A DNA stretch of 64,000 nt from Mycolicibacterium lacusdiani (GCF_021916785.1 NZ_JAKCFC010000001.1:682001-746000); one strand, 5' to 3'. Positions 38,435 to 46,867 are shown, numbered from the stretch's first letter. The notes: a model not told the origin generated them from the letters alone. Translations and numbers: made by a program.

Positions 38435-38991
38435 CGTTGCTGCCCGGGGTAGCGCAGGAAGACGGTCTCGCGGGGACCCTGCAGGGAGACGTCGAAGCGC
38501 AGTCCGCCCGCGTCGTGGGTGGCGATCAGGGTCTCCCGGCGTTCGGGTGGCAGGGAGGCGAGCAGCGGATCCTGGCCCAGGTGATCGCCGGGCACGTACG
38601 CGCGGGTGAACAGCCGGTTGAGCAGTCCACGGGCGAACACGGTGACCAGGATGAAGGACGCGGTTCCCGGCTGGGTGGGGCCGGGGATCACGGTGGAGAA
38701 CGAGTACCGGCCATCGTCAGCTGTACTGGCCCGCCCCCATCCGGTGAAGGTGAAGCCGTCCCGGTGCAGCGACCCGGCGGACCGGGGCACCGTGCCGTCG
38801 ATGTCGGCCTGCCAGATCTCCAGCAGCGCGTCGGGGACGGGGCGGCCGTCTCCATCGGTGACGATCCCCCACAGCTGCACGGCGTTCGGCGAACCGGGCG
38901 GCACCAGTTCGTGGCATCTGTCGAACGGCAGGGCGTAGCCGAAGAAGGGGCCGACGGTTTGTCCCGGCGTGGCGGTCAGCAGCGTGCTCAT
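38431..38991 (-). CDS. pcaG: Protocatechuate 3,4-dioxygenase alpha subunit
   Basis: ATG 38991 gives 186 residues, the usual alpha-subunit length. The opening PGQTVGPFFGYALPF and the strand VPDALLEIWQADIDG are characteristic. As expected for the alpha chain, the iron-binding Tyr/His set of the beta subunit is absent. It forms the dioxygenase with PcaH, opening protocatechuate to 3-carboxymuconate. ATGA overlaps on both sides tie it to pcaH and pcaB. Confidence 0.95.
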   Translation of the reverse strand: MSTLLTATPGQTVGPFFGYALPFDRCHELVPPGSPNAVQLWGIVTDGDGRPVPDALLEIWQADIDGTVPRSAGSLHRDGFTFTGWGRASTADDGRYSFSTVIPGPTQPGTASFILVTVFARGLLNRLFTRAYVPGDHLGQDPLLASLPPERRETLIATHDAGGLRFDVSLQGPRETVFLRYPGQQR

Positions 38992-39788
38992 CGGTCCTCG
39001 CCTCCATCGTTGGCGTTCTCGGTCGGGGTGGGTGTCGAGCCGGTGAGCACGATGTCCCAGCGGTATCCGGTCGCCCACTCGTGGGTGGTGACGTCATGGT
39101 CGTAGGCGGCGACCAATCGGTCGCGTGCCTTTCGGTCGGTGATGGACTGGTAGATCGGGTCGAGCGTGAACAGCGGATCGTTAGGGAAGTACATCTGGGT
39201 GATCATCCGCTGCGTGAATTCCGTTCCGAACAGCGAGAAGTGGATGTGCGCGGGTCGCCAGGCGTTGCGGTGGTTCTTCCACGGATACGGCCCCGGCTTG
39301 ATGGTGGTGAACCGGTAGGTGCCGTCGTCGTCGGTCAGGCAACGGCCGACGCCGGTGAAGTTGGGGTCGATCGCCGCGGGATGTTGGTCCCGCTTGTGGA
39401 TGTAGCGACCGCCCGCATTCGCCTGCCAGATCTCGACGAGCTGGCGCCGCACGGGCCTGCCGTCGCCGTCGACCACCCGCCCGGTCACCACGATCCGCTC
39501 GCCGATCGGCTCGCCGCCGTGCTGGATGGTGAGGTCGGCCTCGAGCGGGTTGACGTCGCGCTCGGAGAAGCACGGCGTCCACGACTCCACGCCCTCTGGG
39601 TCGGCGTGGTGCAGGTCCTTGGTCGGGTGCCGCAGCAGGCTGCTCCGGTACGGCTTGTAGTCGAGGCGGGGTTGCGTCTCCTCGACGCCCGCGCGCTCGT
39701 AGTCGGCCACGATTGCCGCCATCTCCGCGCTGATGGCCTGCTGGCTGGCGATTGCGCTGTCGGAGTCGGTCTGCACGGTTACTCCCAT
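38988..39788 (-). CDS. pcaH: Protocatechuate 3,4-dioxygenase beta subunit
   Basis: From ATG 39788 the protein has 266 residues. The Fe(III) ligands can be placed: Tyr in GGRYIHKRDQH, Tyr in PGPYPWKNH and the histidine pair in WRPAHIHFSLFG. The N-terminal segment LDYKPYRSSLLRHP is typical of PcaH. It is the catalytic chain of an intradiol ring-cleaving dioxygenase. It is the first pca gene after the transporter (19 bp gap). Confidence 0.96.
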   Translation of the reverse strand: MGVTVQTDSDSAIASQQAISAEMAAIVADYERAGVEETQPRLDYKPYRSSLLRHPTKDLHHADPEGVESWTPCFSERDVNPLEADLTIQHGGEPIGERIVVTGRVVDGDGRPVRRQLVEIWQANAGGRYIHKRDQHPAAIDPNFTGVGRCLTDDDGTYRFTTIKPGPYPWKNHRNAWRPAHIHFSLFGTEFTQRMITQMYFPNDPLFTLDPIYQSITDRKARDRLVAAYDHDVTTHEWATGYRWDIVLTGSTPTPTENANDGGEDR

Positions 39789-39807
39789 CGGGCTTGGTGA
39801 GCGGGGC

Positions 39808-41178
39808 TCAGTGGTCGACGAGGTTGCGCGCGGTGGTGGGCTTGTCACCCAGTTCCGCGGTCGGCACGTCCTTGGTCTCCTTGGCCGTGAGCGCGGCGGC
39901 CGTGGCGATGAGGCAGACGACGGCGGTGAAGATGCTGATGACCACCCAGCCGCCTTCCTCCACGCCACCGAGTGCCGTGACGATGGCGGGGGCGAAACCG
40001 GCGACCAGGAAGCCGAGTTGGGTACCGATGGCCAAGCCGGAGAACCGAACTCGGGTGGCGAACATCTCGCCGTAGAACGACGGCCATACGGCGTTGGCGG
40101 CTGCGTAGCCGAACGAGAACGTGGCGATGGCGAGTGCGAACATCAGCACGTCGTTCCCGCCACTCATCGACAGTAGGTAGAACGGCATCAGCGCAGCCGA
40201 GGACAGTGCGCCGTAGATGAACACCGGCTTGCGGCCGATCCGGTCGGCGAGCTTGCCGAACATCGGTTGCGTGCCGAGGGCGACGATGTTGGCGACCACC
40301 ACCAGCCACAGTGTCTCGTCGGCGTTGAGGCCCATCTTCTTGCCGTAGGCGATGGCGAGGTTGGCGAACACCGTGGACACCGCGGCGATCATCGCGCAGA
40401 AGATGACGCGGAGAACGTCACGCCAGTGATTGCGCATCAGCGGCGCCAGCGGCATCTTGGCGATGGTGCCTGTGGCCTTGGCGTCCTCGAACTCGGGCGT
40501 CTCGTGCAGCCGGCGGCGAATGAAGTACGCGACCACGACGACGAAGGCGCTCAGCCAGAACGGAACTCGCCAGCCCCAGGAGTACAGGTCCTCGTCGGGG
40601 AGGGCGACGACCGGGATCACCACGAGTGAGGCGAGGATCAGACCGCCCTGCGTCCCTGTCAGCGTCCACGATGTGAAGAACGAGCGCTGATCGTCGGGCG
40701 AGTGCTCGAGGGTCAGCGAGCTGGCGCCGGCCTGTTCGCCCGCGGCCGAGAAGCCCTGCAGCAGACGGCAGGTCACCAGCAGGATGGGCGCGAGCACCCC
40801 GACTGTCTCGTATGTCGGGAGGCAGCCGATGGCGAACGTCGATGCGCCCATGAGGATGAGCGTGAACATCAGGACGTTCCGGCGCCCGATGCGGTCACCG
40901 AAGTGGCCGATCACGAACGCACCGATCGGCCGCGCGAGGTAGGCGACACCGAGCGTCGCGAAGGACTGTGCGAGCGCCACGGTTTCGTTGCCCTCGGGAA
41001 AGAAGACCTTCGGGAAGACCAGCGCCGCAACGAAGCCGAAAACGAAGAAGTCGTAGTACTCGACGGCGCTGCCCATGAAGCTGGCCAGCGCGGCCTTCTT
41101 CGGCGTCCGCTCGGGTACGGCGGCTGGGCCGCTGCCTGGTGGGACGTTGCCGGGTGGAGTGCTGTCGATGATGCTCAT
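39808..41178 (-). CDS. MFS transporter, metabolite:H+ symporter family (aromatic/hydroaromatic acid uptake)
   Basis: The 456-residue, 12-helix transporter has the MHS-family opening ASFMGSAVEYYDFFVFG, the motif GHFGDRIGRRNVL between helices 2 and 3 and its repeat GKLADRIGRKPVF. MHS members include ShiA (shikimate), KgtP and ProP. Given its place between the shikimate/quinate dehydrogenase and pcaH, uptake of shikimate, quinate or protocatechuate is the likely job. ATG 41178 has a strong RBS (GGAGGAAC). Confidence 0.9.
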   Translation of the reverse strand: MSIIDSTPPGNVPPGSGPAAVPERTPKKAALASFMGSAVEYYDFFVFGFVAALVFPKVFFPEGNETVALAQSFATLGVAYLARPIGAFVIGHFGDRIGRRNVLMFTLILMGASTFAIGCLPTYETVGVLAPILLVTCRLLQGFSAAGEQAGASSLTLEHSPDDQRSFFTSWTLTGTQGGLILASLVVIPVVALPDEDLYSWGWRVPFWLSAFVVVVAYFIRRRLHETPEFEDAKATGTIAKMPLAPLMRNHWRDVLRVIFCAMIAAVSTVFANLAIAYGKKMGLNADETLWLVVVANIVALGTQPMFGKLADRIGRKPVFIYGALSSAALMPFYLLSMSGGNDVLMFALAIATFSFGYAAANAVWPSFYGEMFATRVRFSGLAIGTQLGFLVAGFAPAIVTALGGVEEGGWVVISIFTAVVCLIATAAALTAKETKDVPTAELGDKPTTARNLVDH

Positions 41179-41217
41179 GGGTTCCTCCTACATTCTTCGT
41201 TGAATGGGTTCTGCGAG

Positions 41218-42111
41218 TTACGTTGCAAGCGTTCGGAAGTGGCGTGACATGCGGTCGGCGTCCGGGGTAATCCCGGTGATCAACTCGAAGGCGATGCTCG
41301 CCTGGTGCACGGCCATGTGGCCGCCGTCGAGTGTGCGACAACCCGCAGCGCGGGCCGCGGTGAGCAGCGCAGTGTTGAGCGGCCGATAGACGATGTCGGC
41401 TACCCAGAGGTCGGACCGCAGAAGCGCGGCGTCGAACGGCATGCCCGGGTGATCCGCCATGCCCGTGGGCGTGCAGTGCACGACACCGTCGGCGTGCGGC
41501 ACCAGGACCGACAGCTTGTCGAAGGCCGACGCGTCGACGCGGGCCTCGCGATGCCGGGCCGCGAGATCGCCGGCCAGTGCCGCGGCACGGTCGACGTCGA
41601 GGTCGACGATGGTGAGGTGTTCGGCGCCCAGGTCGAGGACGGCATGTCCGACGGCAGCGCCCGCTCCCCCGGCTCCGAGCAGCACCACGCTGCCGGTGGT
41701 CGCGCCGGGCAGGCCTTCGGCGAATCCCGTGCGGAAACCCGGTGCGTCGGTGTTGTAGCCGACGGCGCCACCTTCCCCGTCCCCGGGTCGCTGCGCTCCT
41801 GCCCGCCGCCCCCGAAACACCACCGTGTTGACCGCCCCTAGCGCGGCAGCCTCGTCGTCGAGCGCGTCGAGGTGCGGGATCACGGCCTGCTTGCACGGGT
41901 GCGTGACGTTGAGTGCGTCGAATCCGAGCGTGCGCGCCCACGTCAGGATGTCCCCGATTCGCTCGGGCGCGAGGCCGACGGCGTTGAGGTCGATCGTGCG
42001 GTAGACGTAGTCGAGCCCGTTGGCTCGGCCTTCGGCCATGTGCAGCGCCGGAGTCAGGGACGGACCGACGCCTTGTCCGACGAGACCGACCAGGTACGGG
42101 CTGGGAGCCAC
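41218..42111 (-). CDS. Quinate/shikimate dehydrogenase (catabolic AroE/QsuD type)
   Basis: GTG 42111 (RBS GAGAGG) gives 297 residues. Visible features are VGPSLTPALH in the substrate site, NVTHPCKQAVIP with the catalytic lysine, YNTDAPGF, the dinucleotide-binding VLLGAGGAGAAVGHAV and the C-terminal VHQASIAFELITG. It oxidises shikimate and/or quinate with NAD(P). It is the first structural gene of the operon. An insert of about 14 residues (RGRRAGAQRPGDGEG) between VNTVVF and AVGYNTDAPGF is encoded by a copy of the dispersed repeat seen in the SURF1 gene. Confidence 0.92.
   Translation of the reverse strand: MAPSPYLVGLVGQGVGPSLTPALHMAEGRANGLDYVYRTIDLNAVGLAPERIGDILTWARTLGFDALNVTHPCKQAVIPHLDALDDEAAALGAVNTVVFRGRRAGAQRPGDGEGGAVGYNTDAPGFRTGFAEGLPGATTGSVVLLGAGGAGAAVGHAVLDLGAEHLTIVDLDVDRAAALAGDLAARHREARVDASAFDKLSVLVPHADGVVHCTPTGMADHPGMPFDAALLRSDLWVADIVYRPLNTALLTAARAAGCRTLDGGHMAVHQASIAFELITGITPDADRMSRHFRTLAT
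41781..41808. repeat. Dispersed GC-rich repeat copy inside the shikimate dehydrogenase gene
   Basis: 28 bp matching 27 of 28 positions of the repeat core found twice at 23401-23470. It is read in the opposite orientation relative to the gene and keeps the frame open, adding a loop to the enzyme. Confidence 0.85.
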
Positions 42112-42130
42112 GCGGCACCGCCTCTCAATG

Positions 42131-42150
42131 TACTAACTAGTTCGTTAGTA
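42131..42150. promoter_or_regulatory. TetR-type operator upstream of the quinate/protocatechuate operon
   Basis: TACTAAC-TAGTTC-GTTAGTA is a perfect 7-bp inverted repeat with a 6-bp centre, placed 20 bp upstream of the dehydrogenase start and 60 bp downstream of the TetR gene. An outer, looser pair TGTAC/GTACA flanks it. Repression by the adjacent TetR and release by a pathway aromatic or hydroaromatic acid is inferred. Confidence 0.8.
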
Positions 42151-42210
42151 AGCGAGTACAGCACTGTGGCGTGGGTCTCGTCAAGCATTCGGTGTGAGTC
42201 GGATCGCCCG

Positions 42211-42849
42211 TCAGGAGGTGAGCCAGCCGACGACGACGTCGCCGATCATCTGGCGCAGGTGAGCCCGTCGTCTGGGATCGGTGAAGTCGACGTCGAACAG
42301 GAAGCCGAACGTGTAGCGGTTCGCGACCTGGAACACGCAGTAGGAGCTGATCAGCAGGTGGACGTCGAGCGCATCGACGTCGGCGCGGAACACGCCCTGC
42401 GCGTGGCCGCGCGCAAGGATCTCGTCCAGTAGCGAGGTAGCCGGCTGACCGAGGCTACGCAGGGAGTCGATGCGCCCGATGTACTCGCCGCGGTGGATGT
42501 TCTCGATGGCCACCAGGCGGATGAAGGCCTGATGGTCCAAATGGTGGTCGAAGGTCAGCTCGGCCAGCTTGCGCATCGCGACCACCGGATCGACGTGGTC
42601 GACCTGCAGCCGCCGCTCGGCCTCGCGGATGCCGCGGTAGGCGTGCTCGAGAACGGCCATGTACAGACCCTCTTTGCCGCCGAAGTAGTAGTAGATCATC
42701 CGCTTGGTCGTGCGGGTGCGTTCCGCGATCTCGTCAACCCGGGCACCCGAGAAACCCGATTCCGCGAAGACCTCGGTGGCGACGGCGAGCAGATCGGCGC
42801 GGGTGCGCTCGGCATCGCGCTGCAGCTCGGGGCGGGGCTCGCCGGTCAC
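42211..42849 (-). CDS. TetR-family transcriptional regulator
   Basis: The 212-residue protein starts at GTG 42849. The N-terminal HTH reads FSGARVDEIAERTRTTKRMIYYYFGGKEGLYMAVL, including the Tyr-Tyr-Tyr-Phe recognition segment of TetR proteins. The C-terminal ligand domain is of the TetR_C type seen in regulators of aromatic catabolism. It is the upstream neighbour of the quinate/protocatechuate operon, with the palindromic operator in the 99-bp gap. Confidence 0.92.
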   Translation of the reverse strand: MTGEPRPELQRDAERTRADLLAVATEVFAESGFSGARVDEIAERTRTTKRMIYYYFGGKEGLYMAVLEHAYRGIREAERRLQVDHVDPVVAMRKLAELTFDHHLDHQAFIRLVAIENIHRGEYIGRIDSLRSLGQPATSLLDEILARGHAQGVFRADVDALDVHLLISSYCVFQVANRYTFGFLFDVDFTDPRRRAHLRQMIGDVVVGWLTS

Positions 42850-42904
42850 CCCGTGAGCTTACTGGCGGCGTGGACGAGCCCCCCGACGACGACGAGTCCG
42901 GGTG

Positions 42905-43285
42905 TCAGGGGGTGGGCGGAGCGCCACAGCGATTCCGGAACTCAACCGATGGTTGCCGGATTCGCTGAAGTTCGTCCCGCACCGCTGGGTTGGCGTCCAG
43001 GTACACGCGCACCTGGTCGCCGATTTGGTCCTTCGGCTGGCCCTTCAGGCTCGTGAAGAAGTCGTTCACCGCGGGGTTCGCGGTGAGGTAGTTGGAGGTA
43101 TCGAACGTCACGCCGGACATGACACGCGCGAGTTCGGCTGCCGTGCATGCAGGCGGGATGAGTGGCGGCAGCGGCGGCTCAGCGGCTGCAGTGCCGGCGG
43201 CACCGAAGATGACTGCGCCGGCGATCGCTCCGGCTCCCATCACGCTGAACACCGTGCCGCGCAGCGGCTTTACTGAGGGCAACAT
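42905..43285 (-). CDS. Hemophore-related secreted protein
   Basis: ATG 43285 gives MLPSVKPLRGTVFSVMGAGA, a signal peptide cleaved near AAA-EPP, and a mature protein of about 90 residues. It has two cysteines (PPACTAAE, RNRCGAPP) at the ends of a helical domain and the LTANPAVNDFF pattern, matching the mycobacterial hemophore-like family (Rv0203-type). Members bind or shuttle heme outside the cell; heme binding here is a family-level inference. RBS GAAGGAGTA precedes the start. Confidence 0.8.
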   Translation of the reverse strand: MLPSVKPLRGTVFSVMGAGAIAGAVIFGAAGTAAAEPPLPPLIPPACTAAELARVMSGVTFDTSNYLTANPAVNDFFTSLKGQPKDQIGDQVRVYLDANPAVRDELQRIRQPSVEFRNRCGAPPTP

Positions 43286-43329
43286 GTCTACTCCTTCATC
43301 GTGTGATTGCTGTGTCTCGGTGTCGTGTG

Positions 43330-43647
43330 TCAGCGTCGTGGTCCAATGCCTCCCCCACCGCCCGGCCGACCTGGGCGACCCGGGTCCCATCCCGGGCCGG
43401 GGTCCCAACCCACGTCGAGGTCCCAGTCGGTGCCGCAATACCAGTCGTTGTCACACGGGTACGGAACCACGGGGGTTGCGGCTCGTGGCACGCCGTCGGC
43501 GCCTCGAACGTCGCCTTGCGCGCACACCGTGGAATAACCCGAATTGGTGCAATCTGCCTGTGCCGGCGGTGCCGTACCGATTGAAGCAAGGGGCACGATG
43601 GCCGCGGCCGCCATTACCAGGACCAGGTACCGACTCGTTGGAGACAT
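43330..43647 (-). CDS. Small secreted Gly/Pro/Trp-rich hypothetical protein
   Basis: The 105-residue protein has a signal peptide (YLVLVMAAAAIVPLASIG, cleavage near AQA-DC). A short mature region with four cysteines (DCTNSGYSTVC, PYPCDNDWYC) is followed by a Gly/Pro/Asp/Trp-rich tail (DPGPGWDPGRPGRPGGGG). Similar small secreted proteins are widespread in mycobacteria without assigned function. It lies 44 bp upstream of the hemophore-like gene on the same strand. Confidence 0.7.
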   Translation of the reverse strand: MSPTSRYLVLVMAAAAIVPLASIGTAPPAQADCTNSGYSTVCAQGDVRGADGVPRAATPVVPYPCDNDWYCGTDWDLDVGWDPGPGWDPGRPGRPGGGGGIGPRR

Positions 43648-44063
43648 GACTGCCCCTCTCTATGCGATTTGCTAGATCCATTCGCAACTATTCTCGAAGC
43701 ATAGATCCGTTCAACGACTCCATGCCTGAATTCAGTGAATACATCGATTTGTTTGATCATGGAACGACAACTGCTCTGACAGTCTTTGAAAAAGCAGCAA
43801 CATAGTTCGTTGTACTACACATAACAGCAGTTCAAGCGACCTAAGGCCAATTAGTCAGGTTCATTTCGGGTCCGATTGAAATCATTCCATTCATCCTCCC
43901 CTTCCGAATTACGCGCAGGGCGGTTCGGCTGGGAATTGCTCCAATGCCAACTGCAGCGGAGTAAGTTTGCCGACTAGGACAACCGGGACAGGGACGGCCA
44001 AGCCAGACGGAAGATCGCCGGCAACGTAGCGCCGATTGCAGCCCGCGACGATCGGAGACCGAG
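43648..44063. other. Divergent intergenic region, AT-rich
   Basis: About 415 bp, clearly richer in A+T than its neighbours, between the minus-strand small secreted protein and a plus-strand exported protein. It must hold both promoters. I see no RNA gene, palindrome or coding frame that stands out. Confidence 0.5.
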
Positions 44064-45101
44064 ATGAACCCAACTTGCCTGCACCTGCTGCGCAGTGGAA
44101 AAGCGGTCGTCGCAGCGACGGCGCTGACGGTAGCCACGACCATCGCTCCACCACCCGCGGTCGCCGCAGCGGTCGAGAAGCCGAGGAGCAGCGTCGCGGT
44201 CTCGCTGTCCGCAGCCTCGACTGCGCTACCGACTCCAGGCGACGCACCCCGACTCCTGGTTCAGTGGGTCCAACGCATCGTCGTGCCCCCCAGCTTCGGC
44301 GCCGCCTTGCCGAGCCCTCAGTTCCCTCCGGTCGTCGCACCGACTTCGATCGGAAGCAGCATCAAGAACGTCTACGACTCGGTCGAGCCATGGGTGCAGT
44401 ACGGCTTCGATCTCGCCGCGTACGCGGTCGGATGGGTGCCGTACGTCGGATGGTTGGCGCCCCAAATCCCGATCTTCTACCACTTCGGCGAGCGGATCGC
44501 CCGCAGTGTCACCTACAACATCGCCGACTGGATCGACGGACGGGTGAGCTTCTCGCAGGGATTGATCAACGTCGTCATCGACACGTTCAACTCCTTCGTG
44601 CAACTCGGTATCGATCAGTGGAACTTTTGGCTCCCACCGCTGCCACCGCTTCCGCCGCTGCCCTTCAACGCAACGGTGCCATCCGCGCCCACCGTCGTCG
44701 AGGAGGCAGCGACGCCGACCGACACGCAGTTGCGGGAGCTTCGCACAGCCGACGAAGCGTCGACGTCGCCCGTGGCGGACGAACCCCAAACGCCTGAATA
44801 TCTCTCTCCCGCAGCGACTTTGGACGCAACCAACTCCGGCGTGACACCGTCCGACCGGGAGCCGTCATCGGGCACCACCGGGGCCAACCACCCGAAGTCG
44901 GCAGACCTCGACACCATCGAGCCGAGATCTGAGGAGCCTGCGGAGCCACGGGTCGAAGCCGACCCCGTGGAGCATGAAGTCCCGAGCGCCGAGGACCCCG
45001 AGTCGGAGAAGCCGCAGGTCGACGAGCCCGAGGCGTCTAAAGCCGAACAGGGTGGCCGAGACGACGACGAGGACGCCGGCGATGCAGGGGCGGACGCGTG
45101 A
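44064..45101 (+). CDS. Exported hypothetical protein with acidic repetitive tail
   Basis: The 345-residue protein starts at ATG 44064 and has a signal peptide (VVAATALTVATTIAPPPAVAA). The central part (about 70-200) is hydrophobic and aromatic (YGFDLAAYAVGWVPYVGWLAPQIPIFYHFGERIA) and resembles the hydrophobic domain found in PE/PGRS-associated and other mycobacterial exported proteins. It is followed by a Pro stretch (LPPLPPLPPLPF) and an acidic Glu/Asp/Pro/Ala tail of about 130 residues. No enzymatic motif is seen. A surface or wall role is only a guess. Confidence 0.7.
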   Translation: MNPTCLHLLRSGKAVVAATALTVATTIAPPPAVAAAVEKPRSSVAVSLSAASTALPTPGDAPRLLVQWVQRIVVPPSFGAALPSPQFPPVVAPTSIGSSIKNVYDSVEPWVQYGFDLAAYAVGWVPYVGWLAPQIPIFYHFGERIARSVTYNIADWIDGRVSFSQGLINVVIDTFNSFVQLGIDQWNFWLPPLPPLPPLPFNATVPSAPTVVEEAATPTDTQLRELRTADEASTSPVADEPQTPEYLSPAATLDATNSGVTPSDREPSSGTTGANHPKSADLDTIEPRSEEPAEPRVEADPVEHEVPSAEDPESEKPQVDEPEASKAEQGGRDDDEDAGDAGADA

Positions 45102-45145
45102 CTTAGCGGACGCCCGAGCCGCAGAGCACCCGCCGAACTGAGACG

Positions 45146-45928
45146 TCAGGTTCCCTCGTCGATGGCGTCGAAGGTCAATTGCGCGTCGCTGAACGGTGCC
45201 GGTGTGACGCCCAGGTCGCGTCCGAACGGACGGTCCAGCCAGAAGACGATGAACAACAACAGCCCAAGAAGTACCCCCACGGAACTGGTCAGCACGACGT
45301 GCACTCGTCGGTCGACGGGACGCGACATCGCCAACATCGAGATCAGTAGCAGACCGCCGAACAGGAGTCCTCCCCAAAGCAGACCAGGAATCCGCGGCTT
45401 CGCATCGAGGAAGCGTGCGTTCCGATCGGCGGCCAACTCCGATAACTGCTTGAGGAATTCGGCGTCGAGTGGGCTGGTGGCCTTCACGGCTCCCTGGTGA
45501 CCCAGTATCCGGTACATGTCCGTAATGGCAGAACGTGCCGAATCGTTTGCGTCGCCCTCATACTGGCTGTCCCATTCCTCGGAAACCGACACGGTGTAGT
45601 TGCGGACTGCCTCTCGCAACAAGCGCTGCTCGGGCTGGGGCATTCCCACGGTCTGTCGATACATCGTCGTCAACGTGGACGCCTCAAGACTGACCGTTGC
45701 CTCGGCAGAGGAAAACTGTTCCCACGCAACGACGACCGTGAAACCGAGAAGCGCGCCGTAGACCAAGGCGACCGTCGTGAGGAAGGGCGACAGCGAAGCG
45801 GTGAACTCGCCATCCTCTCGACCGAAGAGACGGTTCGACAACCAGACTGCGGCGACTGCGACCGCGACCGACAACGCGATGACTGCCAGCAGGAAGGTCC
45901 ACAGTCCCAAGAAATTCGTCCCGGCCAC
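45146..45928 (-). CDS. DUF4239-type membrane protein
   Basis: The 260-residue protein has two N-terminal membrane helices (LWTFLLAVIALSVAVAVAAVWL and LTTVALVYGALLGFTVVVAWEQF), a periplasmic or cytosolic helical middle and two C-terminal helices (LLWGGLLFGGLLLISMLAM, VVLTSSVGVLLGLLLFIVFWL), the DUF4239 (bestrophin-like) arrangement. Function is unknown. It lies 3 bp downstream of another membrane protein gene, forming a conserved-looking pair. Confidence 0.8.
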   Translation of the reverse strand: MAGTNFLGLWTFLLAVIALSVAVAVAAVWLSNRLFGREDGEFTASLSPFLTTVALVYGALLGFTVVVAWEQFSSAEATVSLEASTLTTMYRQTVGMPQPEQRLLREAVRNYTVSVSEEWDSQYEGDANDSARSAITDMYRILGHQGAVKATSPLDAEFLKQLSELAADRNARFLDAKPRIPGLLWGGLLFGGLLLISMLAMSRPVDRRVHVVLTSSVGVLLGLLLFIVFWLDRPFGRDLGVTPAPFSDAQLTFDAIDEGT

Positions 45929-45931
45929 CGC

Positions 45932-46627
45932 TCACACCTCCCGATCGAGAAGCCCAGCGCGCGCCAACAGCAGTCCACTGACCACGATCACCCAGACCGG
46001 GAAGGCCACCGTCACCCACATGCTGAGTTCGCCGGCAATGAGCTGGGCTGCCGCGGTCAGGTAGGTCAGCACGACCAACCACCGAGGCATCAGCCCCGTC
46101 TTCCACCAAATGGTCGCGAGCGAGATCATGAACACCGCAGCCATCCGGGTGGCGAAGGTCTTGCAGGTGGCCATGACGACGGTCATCGCGAAGACCATCG
46201 TCTCGTCATCGGTATCGGTCCCGGTGGCGGCCAGACCGGCGGCCACACTGGTGGCGAAGAAGATCGTGGCGAGGAACAGCAGACCGCTGCCCAGGAAGAC
46301 GGAAGCGAAGAAGCGGTCCTCGAAGATGCCGAGTCCGTCGCGGACCACGGCGATGAACCACAGGAAGGCGATACCGGCGAAGGGCATCAGCGTCGCCGCG
46401 ATGCGGATACCACCGCGTCGGCTCTCCACCCACTCGATCGAACCGTCGACGGTCTCCGGCATCGCGGCACGGACCAGGAGAACCACGGTGATGAAGAGCA
46501 CGGCGAAGAGGACGCCCGCGAGCGCTGCCGCGCGCGGAGTCGTCAGCGATCCGACGACCCTGGACGGCGACGAGCCATCCGCTTCGAGCTTGGCCACGAC
46601 CCCACAGTCGCACCGATACACGACCAA
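45932..46627 (-). CDS. Multi-pass membrane protein, unknown function
   Basis: The protein (up to 231 residues) has about six hydrophobic helices, for example ALAGVLFAVLFITVVLLV, FLGSGLLFLATIFFATSVAAGL and WVTVAFPVWVIVVSGLLLA. The real start may be an internal GTG at 46597 (VAKLEADGSSPS), since the first ten residues are atypical. It is the first gene of a pair with the DUF4239 protein. No catalytic motif is visible. Confidence 0.75.
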   Translation of the reverse strand: MVVYRCDCGVVAKLEADGSSPSRVVGSLTTPRAAALAGVLFAVLFITVVLLVRAAMPETVDGSIEWVESRRGGIRIAATLMPFAGIAFLWFIAVVRDGLGIFEDRFFASVFLGSGLLFLATIFFATSVAAGLAATGTDTDDETMVFAMTVVMATCKTFATRMAAVFMISLATIWWKTGLMPRWLVVLTYLTAAAQLIAGELSMWVTVAFPVWVIVVSGLLLARAGLLDREV

Positions 46628-46760
46628 CAGATGCGATTGGCAGATTCACGTGCCTGGTGGGCGCGGCAATCGTCCTGGGCACTCGGCTCGACCGAGCATC
46701 TCGGGGGAGGGCGAGAAGGAGTGCCTGCGTAGCTGAAGCAAGCTGGGCGCCTCTCGGAGG

Positions 46761-46867
46761 TACTACTGCATTCGTAGCCGACCTACTACTGCATTCTGAC
46801 GTGAACCGAGTGTGCAACTACTGCAAATCTGACGTCATTTGCCCGTCTGAACGAGAAACTGACGTCA
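46761..46867. repeat. Short direct repeats and twin TGACGTCA palindromes upstream of the PGRS-like gene
   Basis: TACTACTGCATTC occurs at 46761-46773 and 46784-46796, with a related ACTACTGCAAATC at 46817-46829. The palindrome TGACGTCA occurs at 46830-46837 and 46860-46867, 30 bp apart (about three helical turns). The block lies 120-230 bp upstream of the PGRS-like gene and within a 360-bp gap, so it may be its control region. Confidence 0.65.
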
